From Neocallimastix lanati (nom. inval.) (lineage: Eukaryota; Neocallimastigomycota; Neocallimastigomycetes; Neocallimastigales; Neocallimastigaceae): a stretch of DNA of 12,488 nt. The stretch covers positions 1 to 12,488 of the forward strand of contig JACVTC010000670.1 in the NCBI GenBank assembly GCA_016946835.1, written 5' to 3'. Shown here piece after piece: positions 1 through 8,548 of the stretch. The notes beneath the pieces are model-generated. The model saw only the letters and a list, made by a program, of their open reading frames with translations, made no database searches and had not been told where the DNA came from. Position 1 is the first letter of the stretch. Every line of letters starts with the position of its first letter. Made by a program: the position numbers and the translations under genes.

Positions 1-454
1 ACTTCAGAAGGAATTAAATTTATACTTTCATATTGTCTTTTTTCTCTTTTTCAATTATATCAAATAATTCTGGGTCATTTTCTAATAAATTCTTATTTAG
101 AAACTTTTTTTATTAAATATAATATTAAAAAAGCACTTATTAAAATTTAAGAATTTTATATACAATAATTAATTATAATATTATAAAATATTATAATAAA
201 AAATTTAATTATGTATAATAATAAGAGTGAAATATACAGCATTTTCCTTTGATAATTGATGATATGATAATTTCTGTAATTTAAAATCATTATTTTTAAT
301 ACTAGTACTTTCTAATGTACTTAAATGAAGGTTTAATGAAAAATTTGTTTTAAGATTTTGAGTAAAATTTCTTCTTTGATAATAAAGAATAATTTGATAT
401 ATTAACCAAAGAATTTACAGTTTTTTGAGATAATTTATTTAATTGAAGACTCAT
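1..454 (-). CDS. Serine hydroxymethyltransferase, organelle-targeted, 5' part (partial at left edge)
   Basis: PLP enzyme that interconverts serine and glycine with transfer of a one-carbon unit to tetrahydrofolate. The ATG at 454-452 has an A at -3. It opens a presequence of about 32 residues with no acidic residue, many Ser/Asn/Lys, ending in K-K-K-F-Y-S, which resembles a mitochondrial processing site. After the intron (92-237) the frame reads NLLENDPELFDIIEKEK, then RQYESINLIPSE, the conserved SHMT N-terminus; the rest of the enzyme lies beyond position 1. Two frame changes are needed: one near 350-375 (the ATG frame stops at 350-352, while the adjacent frame stays open to 205) and one near 39-52 in runs of T on the plus strand. 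Both are at homopolymers, so sequencing error is plausible. In an anaerobic fungus the destination would be the hydrogenosome; that is inference. Family call firm; gene integrity uncertain. Confidence 0.8.
92..237 (-). other. Spliceosomal intron in the SHMT gene
   Basis: On the minus strand the interval begins GTATAT and ends CTAAATAAG, is 146 nt long, and is visibly more AT-rich than the flanking exons. Removing it joins ...KENA to NLLENDPEL, which gives the Asn-Ala-Asn-Leu junction typical of fungal mitochondrial-type SHMT just before the conserved D-P-E motif, and keeps phase 0 locally. A CTAAAT branch-like motif lies only a few bases before the acceptor. An alternative acceptor (TTTATTAG, about 10 nt further) would break phase. 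Confidence 0.65.
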
Positions 455-888
455 TTTATACATTTATAAAATATATTTTTAAAAATTTAATATATATAAT
501 ATTAACTATCATAAAATATTGTTGACAATATTTCCACACTATCTATCTTTAAGTTGAAACTTAAAATTAAAATGAAATTTCTTTAATTTAAGATTAAAAA
601 ATATATCTTAAAATATTAAAATAAAATAATAATATATATTTATATAAAATATGATATAATATTATTTGTTATTAATTAATTATTAATTATCGTTTATTTC
701 GGTTATTTACGAAAATTATTTATATAATATGAAATAAGATTATTTTATTTTATTTTATTTTATTTTTTATAGCCGCAATTATTGCGAACTTTAATCTTTA
801 TTTATTTATTCTTACATAAAATACATGAATAATTTTAATTTTAATAAAAAATAAAAAAAAAACACAGAATTAATAAAATAAATAAATA
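455..888. other. AT-rich spacer, upstream region of SHMT gene
   Basis: Between the SHMT start and the 3' end of the next minus-strand gene. It contains no convincing coding sequence. It holds a TTTTA-type simple repeat (about 741-770) and a short 13-nt perfect inverted repeat with a one-base centre at 774-786 (CGCAAT-T-ATTGCG), one of the few GC-containing spots. The SHMT promoter must lie here, but no specific element can be told from the background. Confidence 0.5.
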
Positions 889-1573
889 TTATTTGTCCAA
901 TTTGAACATAATAATAAATGAAATAGTAACGTGAAATAAAAAGTAATAATCAAAAATAAGTGTATAAATAAATTCAGAAAAAAGTTCATATGCAACAAAC
1001 CTCACTTTCTTATGGATTAGGGTTTGAAAGAAATTATAGTCTTCTCCTTCAGAGGCATTGGCCCTGATAGCCTGTCTTACTGCATTTTCATCGTTGACGC
1101 TCCTGGTTAGTTTACGCTTATACTTTCGGAATACTAACTCTTGCCGAGTACTAGCCCGAGGCATAATTTCTGTATAGAGAGCCGCAGATCGCACCAAGAA
1201 TGGCGTTTTTGAATAATCACCAGAAACGATTTGGTTCTTAAACAAAATATTCCATTCTTTTTATAATTTAAATCTATTACATCTGCATCCCTTCCACCAA
1301 GAAGAAAGTTATATAATCGGTACCACGTCACATATATATTTACACACTCATTATTCAGAAAATTACTTAAATTACCACAATTTTCACCAATTGAACTATT
1401 CACTAAATTAGAAGTAACGATATTATAATTTTCACTATTATTATATTAATAATTCTATTTTCACTATCACTATTTCTACTGTTATTAACAATACTATTTC
1501 TATTGTTAATATTATAAATATAATATACTTCGTTACTACTATCAGTATCAGAACTTAGTTCTATATTATTCAT
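889..1573 (-). CDS. Unrecognised gene with Asn/Ser-rich N-terminus, frame broken twice
   Basis: I do not recognise the family. The ATG at 1573-1571 opens MNNIELSSDTDSSNE, then an Asn/Ser-rich stretch. The frame must change near 1430-1455 (simple TTA-type sequence) to continue through ENCGNLSNFLNN and TWYRLYNFLLGGRDADVIDL. It must change again near 1235-1250, in a T run, to continue through SGDYSKTPFLVRSAAL, MPRASTRQELVFRKYKRK, and ANASEGEDYNFFQTLIHKK. This core, about 990-1330, is clearly less AT-rich and has charged, codon-like sequence. After about 985 the open frame becomes hydrophobic AT-rich translation down to the stop at 889, so the true 3' end may be earlier; AAGAAA|GTGAGG near 1008-1000 resembles a splice donor. 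Expected product about 190-230 residues: acidic polar N-terminus, basic middle (R-K-Y-K-R-K). It could be a genomic gene or a mobile-element gene; no catalytic motif is visible. Confidence 0.5.
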
Positions 1574-1835
1574 ATCTGTGATAACAGTGTTACATTACTA
1601 TTAGATATTGGACAATATTACTTAACATATCTTCACATAATATGAATTTTTTTTTTTTTTTTTTTAATATTATAAATTATGTATTATGAAATTTAATAAT
1701 ATATATATATAAACCGGAAAAACTGAATTTTATTCTCATTTTTCCCTATACTCAAAAATTATTAAATCGAAAATTTTATATTACAATATAATTCAACAAA
1801 TAATTTTATAAAATTTATTTATTCATTCTTAATAT

Positions 1836-1880
<45 letters not shown>

Positions 1881-2391
1881 AGCATATCATTTTTTTTATT
1901 TTATTTATTTTTATTTTATTTTTTTATTTTATTTTTTTTATTATATATTTATAATTTTTTTTTTATTAATTATTTAAATTGATATATACTAATTTTAATA
2001 AATATTTAAAATGATTTATTATATTAAAATTACAATTATGATTAATTTTATAAATTAATTAAAAATTAATAATCTTAATAACAATTAAGTTTATTATTAT
2101 ACTAAAAAAGCATATAGCACTAATACTATCTTTTAATGAATTTATATAAATATATTTGTCATTTATAAAAAAAAAACCTTAATAATATTATTAAATATAA
2201 TTTTAATTTTTTTAATTATCCCATTAAAACTAAAAATTGGTTAAACTTTAAATTTATTTGAGAGTCATTGATATTAATTAAAAAAAAAAATAAAATAAAA
2301 TAAAATAAAAAAAAGCAATTAATAAATATTAATAACAATAATAATAATCAAATTAAAAAGTAATAATCAATTAAAATATTATTTTTTTGTT
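1574..2391. other. AT-rich spacer with long T homopolymers
   Basis: No coding signal seen. The main content is poly-T: T19 at 1647-1665 and T40 at 1837-1876, followed by T-rich TTTTA-type sequence to about 1955, and A-rich TAAAA repeats at 2280-2315. The promoter of the unrecognised minus-strand gene would sit at the left end. Confidence 0.6.
1837..1876. repeat. T40 homopolymer
   Basis: Forty consecutive T residues on the plus strand. A poly-A tail of an old retroposed transcript (minus-sense reading) is conceivable, but no transcript body is visible beside it. Simple slippage expansion is the plainer reading. Confidence 0.9.
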
Positions 2392-2649
2392 ATTTCCGAT
2401 GTGTACCGGCTTTTGGTTTCAACCCCTCAGGAGCGGAATATTGTGATAGTCTAACAATTCCTCTTTTATAAGGGCAGAATTGATCCTACTGGACGACCTT
2501 ACTGAATGTTTCGGTATTGGCGCTCTGATATGCATATTATTGCTGAGAATTTTTCTTGTACTACTTCTCCGAGTGCTTCTCTAGTTCGTAATTTTCCTTT
2601 GATACGAGGTCAATATAACCTAACCCGTAGATTCGTAGCTCCCTTTTAA
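2392..2649. pseudogene. Decayed coding-like island, family and strand uncertain
   Basis: A sharply bounded patch with many C and G bases inside very AT-rich spacer. On the plus strand one frame runs from 2392 to a TAA at 2647-2649 with only two interruptions (TAA 2452-2454, TGA 2503-2505). It reads VYRLLVSTPQERNIVIV, then FLFYKGRIDPTGRPY, then MFRYWRSDMHIIAENFSC. On the minus strand shorter open pieces also look protein-like: KGKLRTREALGEVVQEKF and, in another frame, ALIKEELLDYHNIPLLRG. No start codon or intact gene exists on either strand. A remnant of a mobile element or of an old gene is most likely. Family not recognised. Confidence 0.4.
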
Positions 2650-2678
2650 ATTCATAAATGTCAGAAAGCTTATAATTT

Positions 2679-2770
2679 ACAAGGAAATTACAGTTCAACA
2701 CAAATGCTATATTCATTTTTTTGTACAAGGAAATTACATTTCAATACAAATACTATATTTATTTTTTTTT
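2679..2770. repeat. 46-bp tandem duplication
   Basis: Two adjacent copies (2679-2724 and 2725-2770), each starting ACAAGGAAATTACA and ending in CTATATT(C/T)ATT plus a T run. They differ at a few sites, so the duplication is not brand new. It lies just downstream of the decayed island. Confidence 0.8.
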
Positions 2771-3150
2771 CCTTTTTCCATTTTCAGATATACAATTATT
2801 TCAATAAATTTAATAACCATAATTTATATATAATTAAATATTTGATGATCAATAAATATTTACATTAATTAAATATGAATTATGATTAATAAAATTATTA
2901 ATTATGTTATAAAAGAAACATATATATATTTTTTATTTTAAAAATTCACATAATTAGACAATATATATTAAAGTAAATTTCAATGTATTATTATAAAGAA
3001 TTATAATAAATATGTAAATTGAAAATGTAATAAAATGACTAATTTTATGGTGGTTCTTATTATAAAGAAATTGTTAAATTATCATAATCTACTTTATTCA
3101 TAAGAAAAAAAAATAAATTTTAACTGCATAGGTATAAAAGTTAGTAATTC
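2771..3150. other. AT-rich spacer, nothing recognised
   Basis: Featureless AT-rich DNA on both strands. No coding, RNA or repeat structure beyond short A/T runs. Confidence 0.6.
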
Positions 3151-3185
3151 TTTTATTTATTTTATTTGTTTGTTTGCTTGTTTGT

Positions 3186-3224
<39 letters not shown>

Positions 3225-3240
3225 CTTATTTACTTATTTT
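3151..3240. repeat. Tetranucleotide microsatellite (TTTA/TTTG/TTAC)n
   Basis: An almost uninterrupted array of 4-base units: TTTG-type units at the left, a long TTTA block in the centre and TTTA/CTTA units at the right. Confidence 0.9.
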
Positions 3241-3573
3241 AACTATATATCTGTTAATATTTGGTAAAAAAAAATTGTAAATCATATTCCTTAATTTCGT
3301 TACCCACGGAAATATTAGAACCAATAAAAAAAAAACATATAATATATATATATATTTAACTTTATAATGATGATTATTTTTCAAATAATAAAAAACTTCA
3401 ACCTAAAATAATAATAATTAAGGTTTTATCTGTTTTTTTTTTTTTTTTTTAATGAATATAAATGATAAAAATTTAATCATAATTATACTTAATTTTACAT
3501 TACACAATAGTTTTAAAAGTACTAATTTTTCAGGTTTATTAATTAATGATATGAATTAAGTAATAATATTGGT
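3241..3573. other. AT-rich spacer, nothing recognised
   Basis: Contains an A9 tract, a TATATA run near 3341-3356 and a T18 tract near 3433-3450, but no gene-like sequence. Confidence 0.55.
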
Positions 3574-3914
3574 TTATTATTATTATTATTATTTATTATT
3601 ATTATTATTTATTATTATTATTATTTATTATTATTATTATTTATTATTATTATTTATTATTATTATTCATTATTATTATTTATTATTATTATTATTTATT
3701 ATTATTATTATTTATTATTATTATTATTTATTATTATTATTTATTATTATTATTCATTATTATTATTTATTATTATTATTATTTATTATTATTATTATTT
3801 ATTATTATTATTATGTATTATTATTATTTATTATTATTATTATTATTTATTATTATTATTATTTATTATTATTATTATTTATTATTTATTATTATTATTA
3901 TTATTATTATTTAT
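3574..3914. repeat. TTA microsatellite with 87-bp higher-order period
   Basis: About 340 bp of TTA units interrupted every few units by one extra T, so blocks of TTATTATTA alternate in phase. Rare C interruptions at 3668 and 3755 are exactly 87 bp apart. The whole block order repeats with that period in three copies (about 3581-3667, 3668-3754, 3755-3841), followed by a variant portion that carries a single G at about 3815. The plus strand has an open frame (3569-3958) encoding only runs of Tyr, Leu, Ile and Phe; this is a by-product of the repeat, not a gene. Confidence 0.9.
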
Positions 3915-4835
3915 CTACGTTATATATAAATACAATTAGTATTGTTTTTTATAAATAAATGAAAATCAAATATCATAATAATTATAATTACAGTATTATA
4001 ACAAATGAAATATTTTATAATACATTGCCATTGTTTTATTTATTTTATTTATTAATTTATTTACTTATTTATGTATTTATTTACTTAATTTCACATTGAT
4101 ATTTATTATTAGTACTATAATAACATTTACTGAGCCTTTATTTAATATAGGTTTGCCTGTTGAGGACTGTGGAACCTAAACAATATAGCGGTCTATCTAT
4201 TCAATTTTAACATTAGTAGTAAATTAAGTAAAAGAAAAAAAAATTCGAACAATGAATTTAATTTTATTATTAATTTCAAAGTTCTACGAATAACGAAATT
4301 GTGATAAATCATCAATTTTATTCAAATTTGATTATATAAAATTGATAAAATATTCAATTTATTCATTTATTATAGGATAATAACTTTATTTATAATTATA
4401 ACTATATATGTAATATTTAATATTAATATTGTAATTATGAAATTTTAGCCTCTGAAAATATAACACTAGTACTGGAATAAAAAACAACCATACTAAAATT
4501 AAATAACATTCATTTAAAAATTTTCGAAAAAAATATTTCATAAAAGCATTATACACAAAAATAAATCAAATTTTTTGATCACCAATTACATTTTGTAATA
4601 TATTGTAAAATATATATAAAAAAGTATAATGTATACATTTAAAAATATATATTTGAATAAAATACTACTTTCAAATATAAATTTATATATAAAAAGCATT
4701 AAATTTTTTTATCTAAAATTTATTATTATATTAATCAAATTAAATATATTGTTTCTTTATAGTAATAAAAAAAAAATAATAATAGTAATAATAAAATATA
4801 TATATACAATGTTTCTTTAAAGTAATAAAAGAGAA
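3915..4835. other. AT-rich spacer between TTA array and protease pseudogene
   Basis: No gene supported. A small less AT-rich spot at about 4148-4196 (around TTGCCTGTTGAGGACTGTGG) is too short to interpret. It is not a tRNA: no T-loop consensus or cloverleaf is visible. The region just before 4836 should correspond to the signal peptide and prodomain of the downstream protease if the duplication was full length, but I could not align it, so it is either lost or decayed. Confidence 0.5.
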
Positions 4836-5490
4836 ATAGAAAATTAAACAATTGAGCATTCATATGATTATAATGATTCTAAACTTACTTAACCAATCTC
4901 TTCTCTTCAGTCATGGATGAAACAGTTATTTTGACTTTACTTTTGAAAGAATTAATTGATATAATTAAGAAAATAATTAACTATGTTTCAGATAGAAAAA
5001 TAGGTCCAACATCTTATTATATTATAAATGATATTAAACAATAAACTAAATAGAAAAATGTTACTATCAGAGAAAATTCTAGTCTTTATTTATTCAAGGA
5101 AAATATGATAATAACCTTATTTGTAAATATGATCGATCCTATTATGATTCAAGTTCTAGTGAACAAGATATTAATATTGTTTTTATTGATAATGGTTTTA
5201 ATTTTAAGCATACCGAATTTTTAAATAACGATAAATGTACTAAGATATGAATGCAGGTTTAAAAAAGGGGAAATTCAATCAGTACTATCAGATACTTGTT
5301 GTCCTCGTATGAGACATTCCATAGACAATCATGGTATTAAAGTTACCGATATAGCGGACTGTAAAAAATATGGTATTTCTCCTAATGCTAATAATTATGA
5401 TATTATTCACAATGGAGATAAATTTGAAAATCTTTTTAGGGGTTTAGAATATGCTCGTGAAAAATAGAAAATTTTAAATTTAAATATATT
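4836..5490 (+). pseudogene. Truncated, broken duplicate of the subtilisin protease gene
   Basis: Matches the intact protease gene from about 6985 to about 7670, i.e. late prodomain through the region between the catalytic His and oxyanion Asn. Shared pieces include HSYDYNDSKL, DETVIL, GKYDNNL, KYDRSYYDSSS, DNGFNFKHTEF, RHSIDNHGIKVT and GLEYARE. Damage: in-frame stops at 4890-4892, 5042-5044 and 5051-5053; a 5-nt CT-type insertion near 4900; a loss of about 10 nt near 5090; a one-base shift near 5245 next to a TGA (5248-5250); and a stop at 5465-5467, after which only traces align. The Asp-Thr-Gly of the active site is Asp-Asn-Gly here (Asp codon 5188-5190); the His codon is at 5330-5332. The Ser-containing half and the chitin-binding modules are absent. 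It is in the same orientation as the live gene about 1.1 kb downstream, which fits a local tandem duplication followed by decay. Confidence 0.9.
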
Positions 5491-5730
5491 ATTATTATTA
5501 TTACTTTTTATTTTTATTTTTATTTTTTTTTTTTTTGAAACTAATCAACATTTTTTAAAAAAAAATAAAAAATAAAAAATAGAAAACTTATTAATTTTAA
5601 TTTTATGAATATTATATCTCAAAAAATTTCAATGAAATTAAAAAAAAAAAAATTATAAAAGTGGATATTTAATATAAAATAAACTTGATTATTATTTTAA
5701 TTTAAAAAATTGTGTAATATTAAATATAAT
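5491..5730. other. AT-rich spacer after the pseudogene
   Basis: TTA/TTTTA simple sequence then A-rich sequence. A segment near 5577-5600 (AATAGAAAACTTATTAATTTTAATTT) loosely resembles the following minisatellite unit and may be a degenerate outer copy. Confidence 0.4.
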
Positions 5731-6195
5731 TTGTCAAATAGTAGAAAACTTTAAAAAAAAAAATGAAAATGAATAAAATTAATTTTATTTAATTATATTT
5801 TAATTTAATAGATCTTGAATTTTACTATTATAGAAACTTTATATATTATTTATTAATACGTTTTGTCAAATAGTAGAAAACTTTAATAAAAAAAAAAAAA
5901 AAGAAAAATAAATAAAATTAATTGTATTTTAATTCAATAGATACAGAAAAACTTTATATATTAATATATTTTGTCAAGTAGTAGAAAATTTTTAAAAAAA
6001 AAAGAAAAATAAATAAAAAAATAAATAAAATTGTATTTTAATTCAAGAGATATACAGAAACTTTATATATTAATATATTTTGTCAAATAGTAGAAATTTT
6101 AAAAAAAAAAAAAAAAAAAAACTTTCTATTATAATTAATTATATAATTTAATGGATTTTTAATATTTACTATACAGAAATTTTATTTACATATAA
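5731..6195. repeat. Minisatellite, four diverged copies of an approximately 110-bp unit
   Basis: Each unit opens TTGTCAA(A/G)TAGTAGAAA followed by a poly-A tract, then AATAAATAAAATTAATT-type sequence, TATTTTAATTCAATAGAT, and ACAGAAACTTTATATATTAATA. Units begin at about 5731, 5863, 5971 and 6080, so spacings are 132, 108 and 109 bp; the last copy is the most diverged. Length differences come mainly from the internal A tract. It sits between the dead and live protease copies. Confidence 0.8.
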
Positions 6196-6306
6196 ATAAT
6201 ATATTAGTAATTAAAAAAAAATATAATAAGAAATAAATATATATATATATATAAATAGAATAAAAATTCTCTAAGCAAAAAAAAAAAAAAAAAATAAAAT
6301 AATAAT

Positions 6307-6307
<1 letters not shown>

Positions 6308-6340
<33 letters not shown>
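6308..6340. repeat. A33 homopolymer
   Basis: Thirty-three consecutive A residues, about 295 bp before the protease start codon. It begins an A-rich, almost T/C-poor plus-strand block that continues to the gene. Confidence 0.9.
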
Positions 6341-6343
<3 letters not shown>

Positions 6344-6364
6344 AAAAATAAAAAAAAATAAAAT

Positions 6365-6550
6365 AAAAGTAAATAAATAGAAATAAATATATAGAAGTAT
6401 AAAATAAATAAAAAATAAAAGTAAATAAATAGAAATAAATAAATAGAAGTATAAAATAAATAAAAAATAAAAGTATAAAATAAATAAAACTATAAAAATA
6501 TAAAATAAATAAAAAATAAAAATATAAAATAAATAAAAAATAAAAATATA
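6365..6550. repeat. A-rich tandem arrays upstream of the protease (52-bp and 24-bp periods)
   Basis: An AAAGTAAATAAATAGAAATA-type unit repeats with a 52-bp period (matching G at 6369, 6421 and 6473). It then passes into a 24-bp unit of the form TAAAAATATAAAATAAATAA (matching ATAT at 6498, 6522 and 6546). The plus strand here is almost only A and T with rare G. It occupies the protease promoter region; no TATA or activator site can be singled out. Confidence 0.75.
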
Positions 6551-6634
6551 GAATAATAAAAATAATATAAAATAAAAAAAAAAAAATAATAATAATATAT
6601 AATATTATTGTTTAAAAAAAAAAAATAATACAAA

Positions 6635-8516
6635 ATGAACAAATTTTTAAACTTATTCATCTTTATAAGTATTTTTATTAACCTTTTTATCAGTAATACT
6701 ATTGCTAAAAAGACTAAAAAACATACAAAAGAATCTATAGAAGACAATTACTACCTCGTTTTTGTAAAAACTGATGAAAGATATATATTCCCAACAAAAT
6801 CTATTGAAAAACGCCATGAAAATAATGAATTCATCCATGAAAATAATGAATTTATTAATGCCATGGTTAAAGAAATTCAGAATTTAATCATTGATAATAA
6901 GGATACCTTCAAAAATGTAACAAAATTAGAAGAAATTAATAAAAGTTCATTATTAAAAAAAAAGAGATGATTCTAATAATGATTTAGAAAATGATTTGAT
7001 TGAACACCCATATGATTATGATGAATCCAATCTTGTTTTTCCTATTTCATCAGTTGAAGATGAAACTGTTATTTTAGCTTATCTCTCTGAAAAATTAATT
7101 AATGTAGTAAAATCATTACCAAATGTTATTGGTTTTGCTCCAAATAGAGAAATTAAATTATCCACTCTATTTGATACTTACTATAACTTAGACGATATTA
7201 AACAGGAAACTAAATGGAAAAATGTTGAAGTCAGAGAAAAGGCAAGTCTTCATTTGTCTTTAATTTCTCAAGGAAAATACAATGATACCCTTATCAATAA
7301 ATATGATCGTTCATATTACTATCCTAGTTCTGCTGGACAAGATGTTGATATAATTGTTCTTGATACAGGATTTAATTTCAATCATACTGAATTTTCTAAC
7401 TTAGATGAACGTTCTGTAAAATGTGAATGTTCAGTTAGAAAAGGTAAGATTGAAACAGATGTTACTGATATTTATTGTCATCGTACTAGACATACGATAG
7501 ATAACCATGGTATAGAAGTTACAGTTTCTGCTTCTGGTAAAAATTATGGTGCTGCTTCAAAAGCAAATATCTATGCCATTCTTCTTGATGGTAATAGTAC
7601 AAGCAATATTATTAGAGCCTTAGAATATGTTCGTGATAATCTTATCCGTCCTCATAAAACAGTTATTAATATGTCTTTTGGTGACTATTTTGACGAAAAT
7701 GATAGTACTGTTCTATATTTGGAAAAAATTTTATCTGAAATTACAAATGCAGGTGGTATTTCAGTAGCCTCCGCCGGTAATAATAATGGTGTAGTTAAAA
7801 ACTTTAACAATACCAATTCAAATATGTATCCATGTTATATAAAAGATGTCATTTGTGTTGGTGCCATTTATGACCATTATGATCATGAAAAAAAACTTGA
7901 AGTAATGGACAAAACATACTATAAAAAGGCAAAATTTTCTAATTTTGGTGAAGGAGTTGATATTTATGCACCAGGATATTCCATGGTTTCATATTTAGAT
8001 GATAAAAATAAATTAATTCAAAAAGTAGTCTCTGGTACTTCATATTCAGCACCAATTACATCTGGAGTAATTGCTACTCTTCTTAGTGAATATCCAGAAA
8101 AAAAATTTGATAAAAATTCTATTCTTGATTACTTAATTAAAATTGGATTAAAAGGAGCTATTAATGATATACCAGAAGGTATTCTAATTAATAATGGAAA
8201 ACATATTGTCTACTCTGAAGATTATCTTAATATGGGATGTGGTGTAAATGCTGGTAATTCAAAATGTGGTGAATCGCAATGTTGTACTGATGATGGGCGT
8301 TGTGTATATAAAACTGAATCAGCCTGTCAATCTATTAACGGTTGTCAAATAGAATTTGGTGAATGTACAGTAGTTAAAAGTACTAAAGAGGATCGTTGTG
8401 GTAAAGGATATGGTAGTTGTGAAGAAGGTTACTATTGTTCCTCAGAAGGTTACTGTGGTAAAACTTCAAGCTACTGTGATGTTGGGTGTCAAAAGAATTA
8501 TGGGTTATGTAATTAA
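6635..8516 (+). CDS. Secreted subtilisin-like serine protease (S8) with two C-terminal CBM18-like modules; one frame break
   Basis: Extracellular endopeptidase predicted to bind chitin. The ATG at 6635 follows ACAAA (A at -3). The frame stops at 6968-6970, but an A9 tract at 6955-6963 lies just before; with eight A residues it would run on to the stop at 8514-8516, giving about 626 residues. Domains in that numbering: signal peptide 1-24 (hydrophobic, ...NTIA/KK); inhibitor I9-type prodomain from YYLVFVK (about 39-45) to NVIGFAPNREIKL (about 163-175); S8 catalytic domain with Asp243 in VLDTGFNF, His291 in NHGIEV, oxyanion Asn382 in ASAGNNNG, Ser469 in SGTSYSAP. All key residues are intact. 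The second His of the usual HGTH is Glu. Then two hevein-like modules: about 535-577 (8 Cys, hevein-like spacing) and about 588-625 (7 Cys, one of the CC pair replaced by Tyr; aromatic sites kept in GYCGKTSSYC). No introns. The frame break may be a sequencing indel, since the rest is undamaged. Confidence 0.93.
6815..6856 (+). repeat. 21-bp in-frame tandem duplication in the protease prodomain
   Basis: Two adjacent copies (6815-6835, 6836-6856) encode His-Glu-Asn-Asn-Glu-Phe-Ile twice. They differ only in the last codons (TTCATC versus TTTATT), so the duplication is recent. It keeps frame and lengthens the variable middle of the prodomain. Confidence 0.9.
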
Positions 8517-8548
8517 ATAACATAAAAAAAATAATAATAATAATAGTA

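Noticed and set aside
2461-2580. FLYWCH-type zinc finger in the decayed island
   Set aside because: The G-R-x-Y-(W) spacing is suggestive, but the needed Cys and His residues are missing.
3569-3958. Open plus-strand frame of 129 codons
   Set aside because: It encodes only blocks of Tyr, Leu, Ile and Phe from the TTA repeat read in shifting phase; pure repeat translation.
4148-4196. Possible tRNA or small RNA in a less AT-rich spot
   Set aside because: No T-loop consensus, no acceptor stem pairing and no cloverleaf can be drawn.
4629-4820. Small plus-strand open frame before the protease pseudogene
   Set aside because: Lys/Ile/Asn/Leu low-complexity sequence as expected from AT-rich spacer. 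It does not align with the protease signal peptide or prodomain.
5731-6195. CRISPR-like array
   Set aside because: Units are about 110 bp, continuous and without unique spacers; a eukaryotic minisatellite fits.
6490-6838. Minus-strand open frames opposite the protease start and its upstream arrays
   Set aside because: One is Phe/Tyr/Ile translation of the A-rich arrays; the other is antisense to the well-supported signal peptide and prodomain.
6955-6963. Programmed ribosomal frameshift in the protease
   Set aside because: No stimulatory structure or known slippery context is evident, and similar breaks occur at homopolymers in other genes here, so an indel is simpler.
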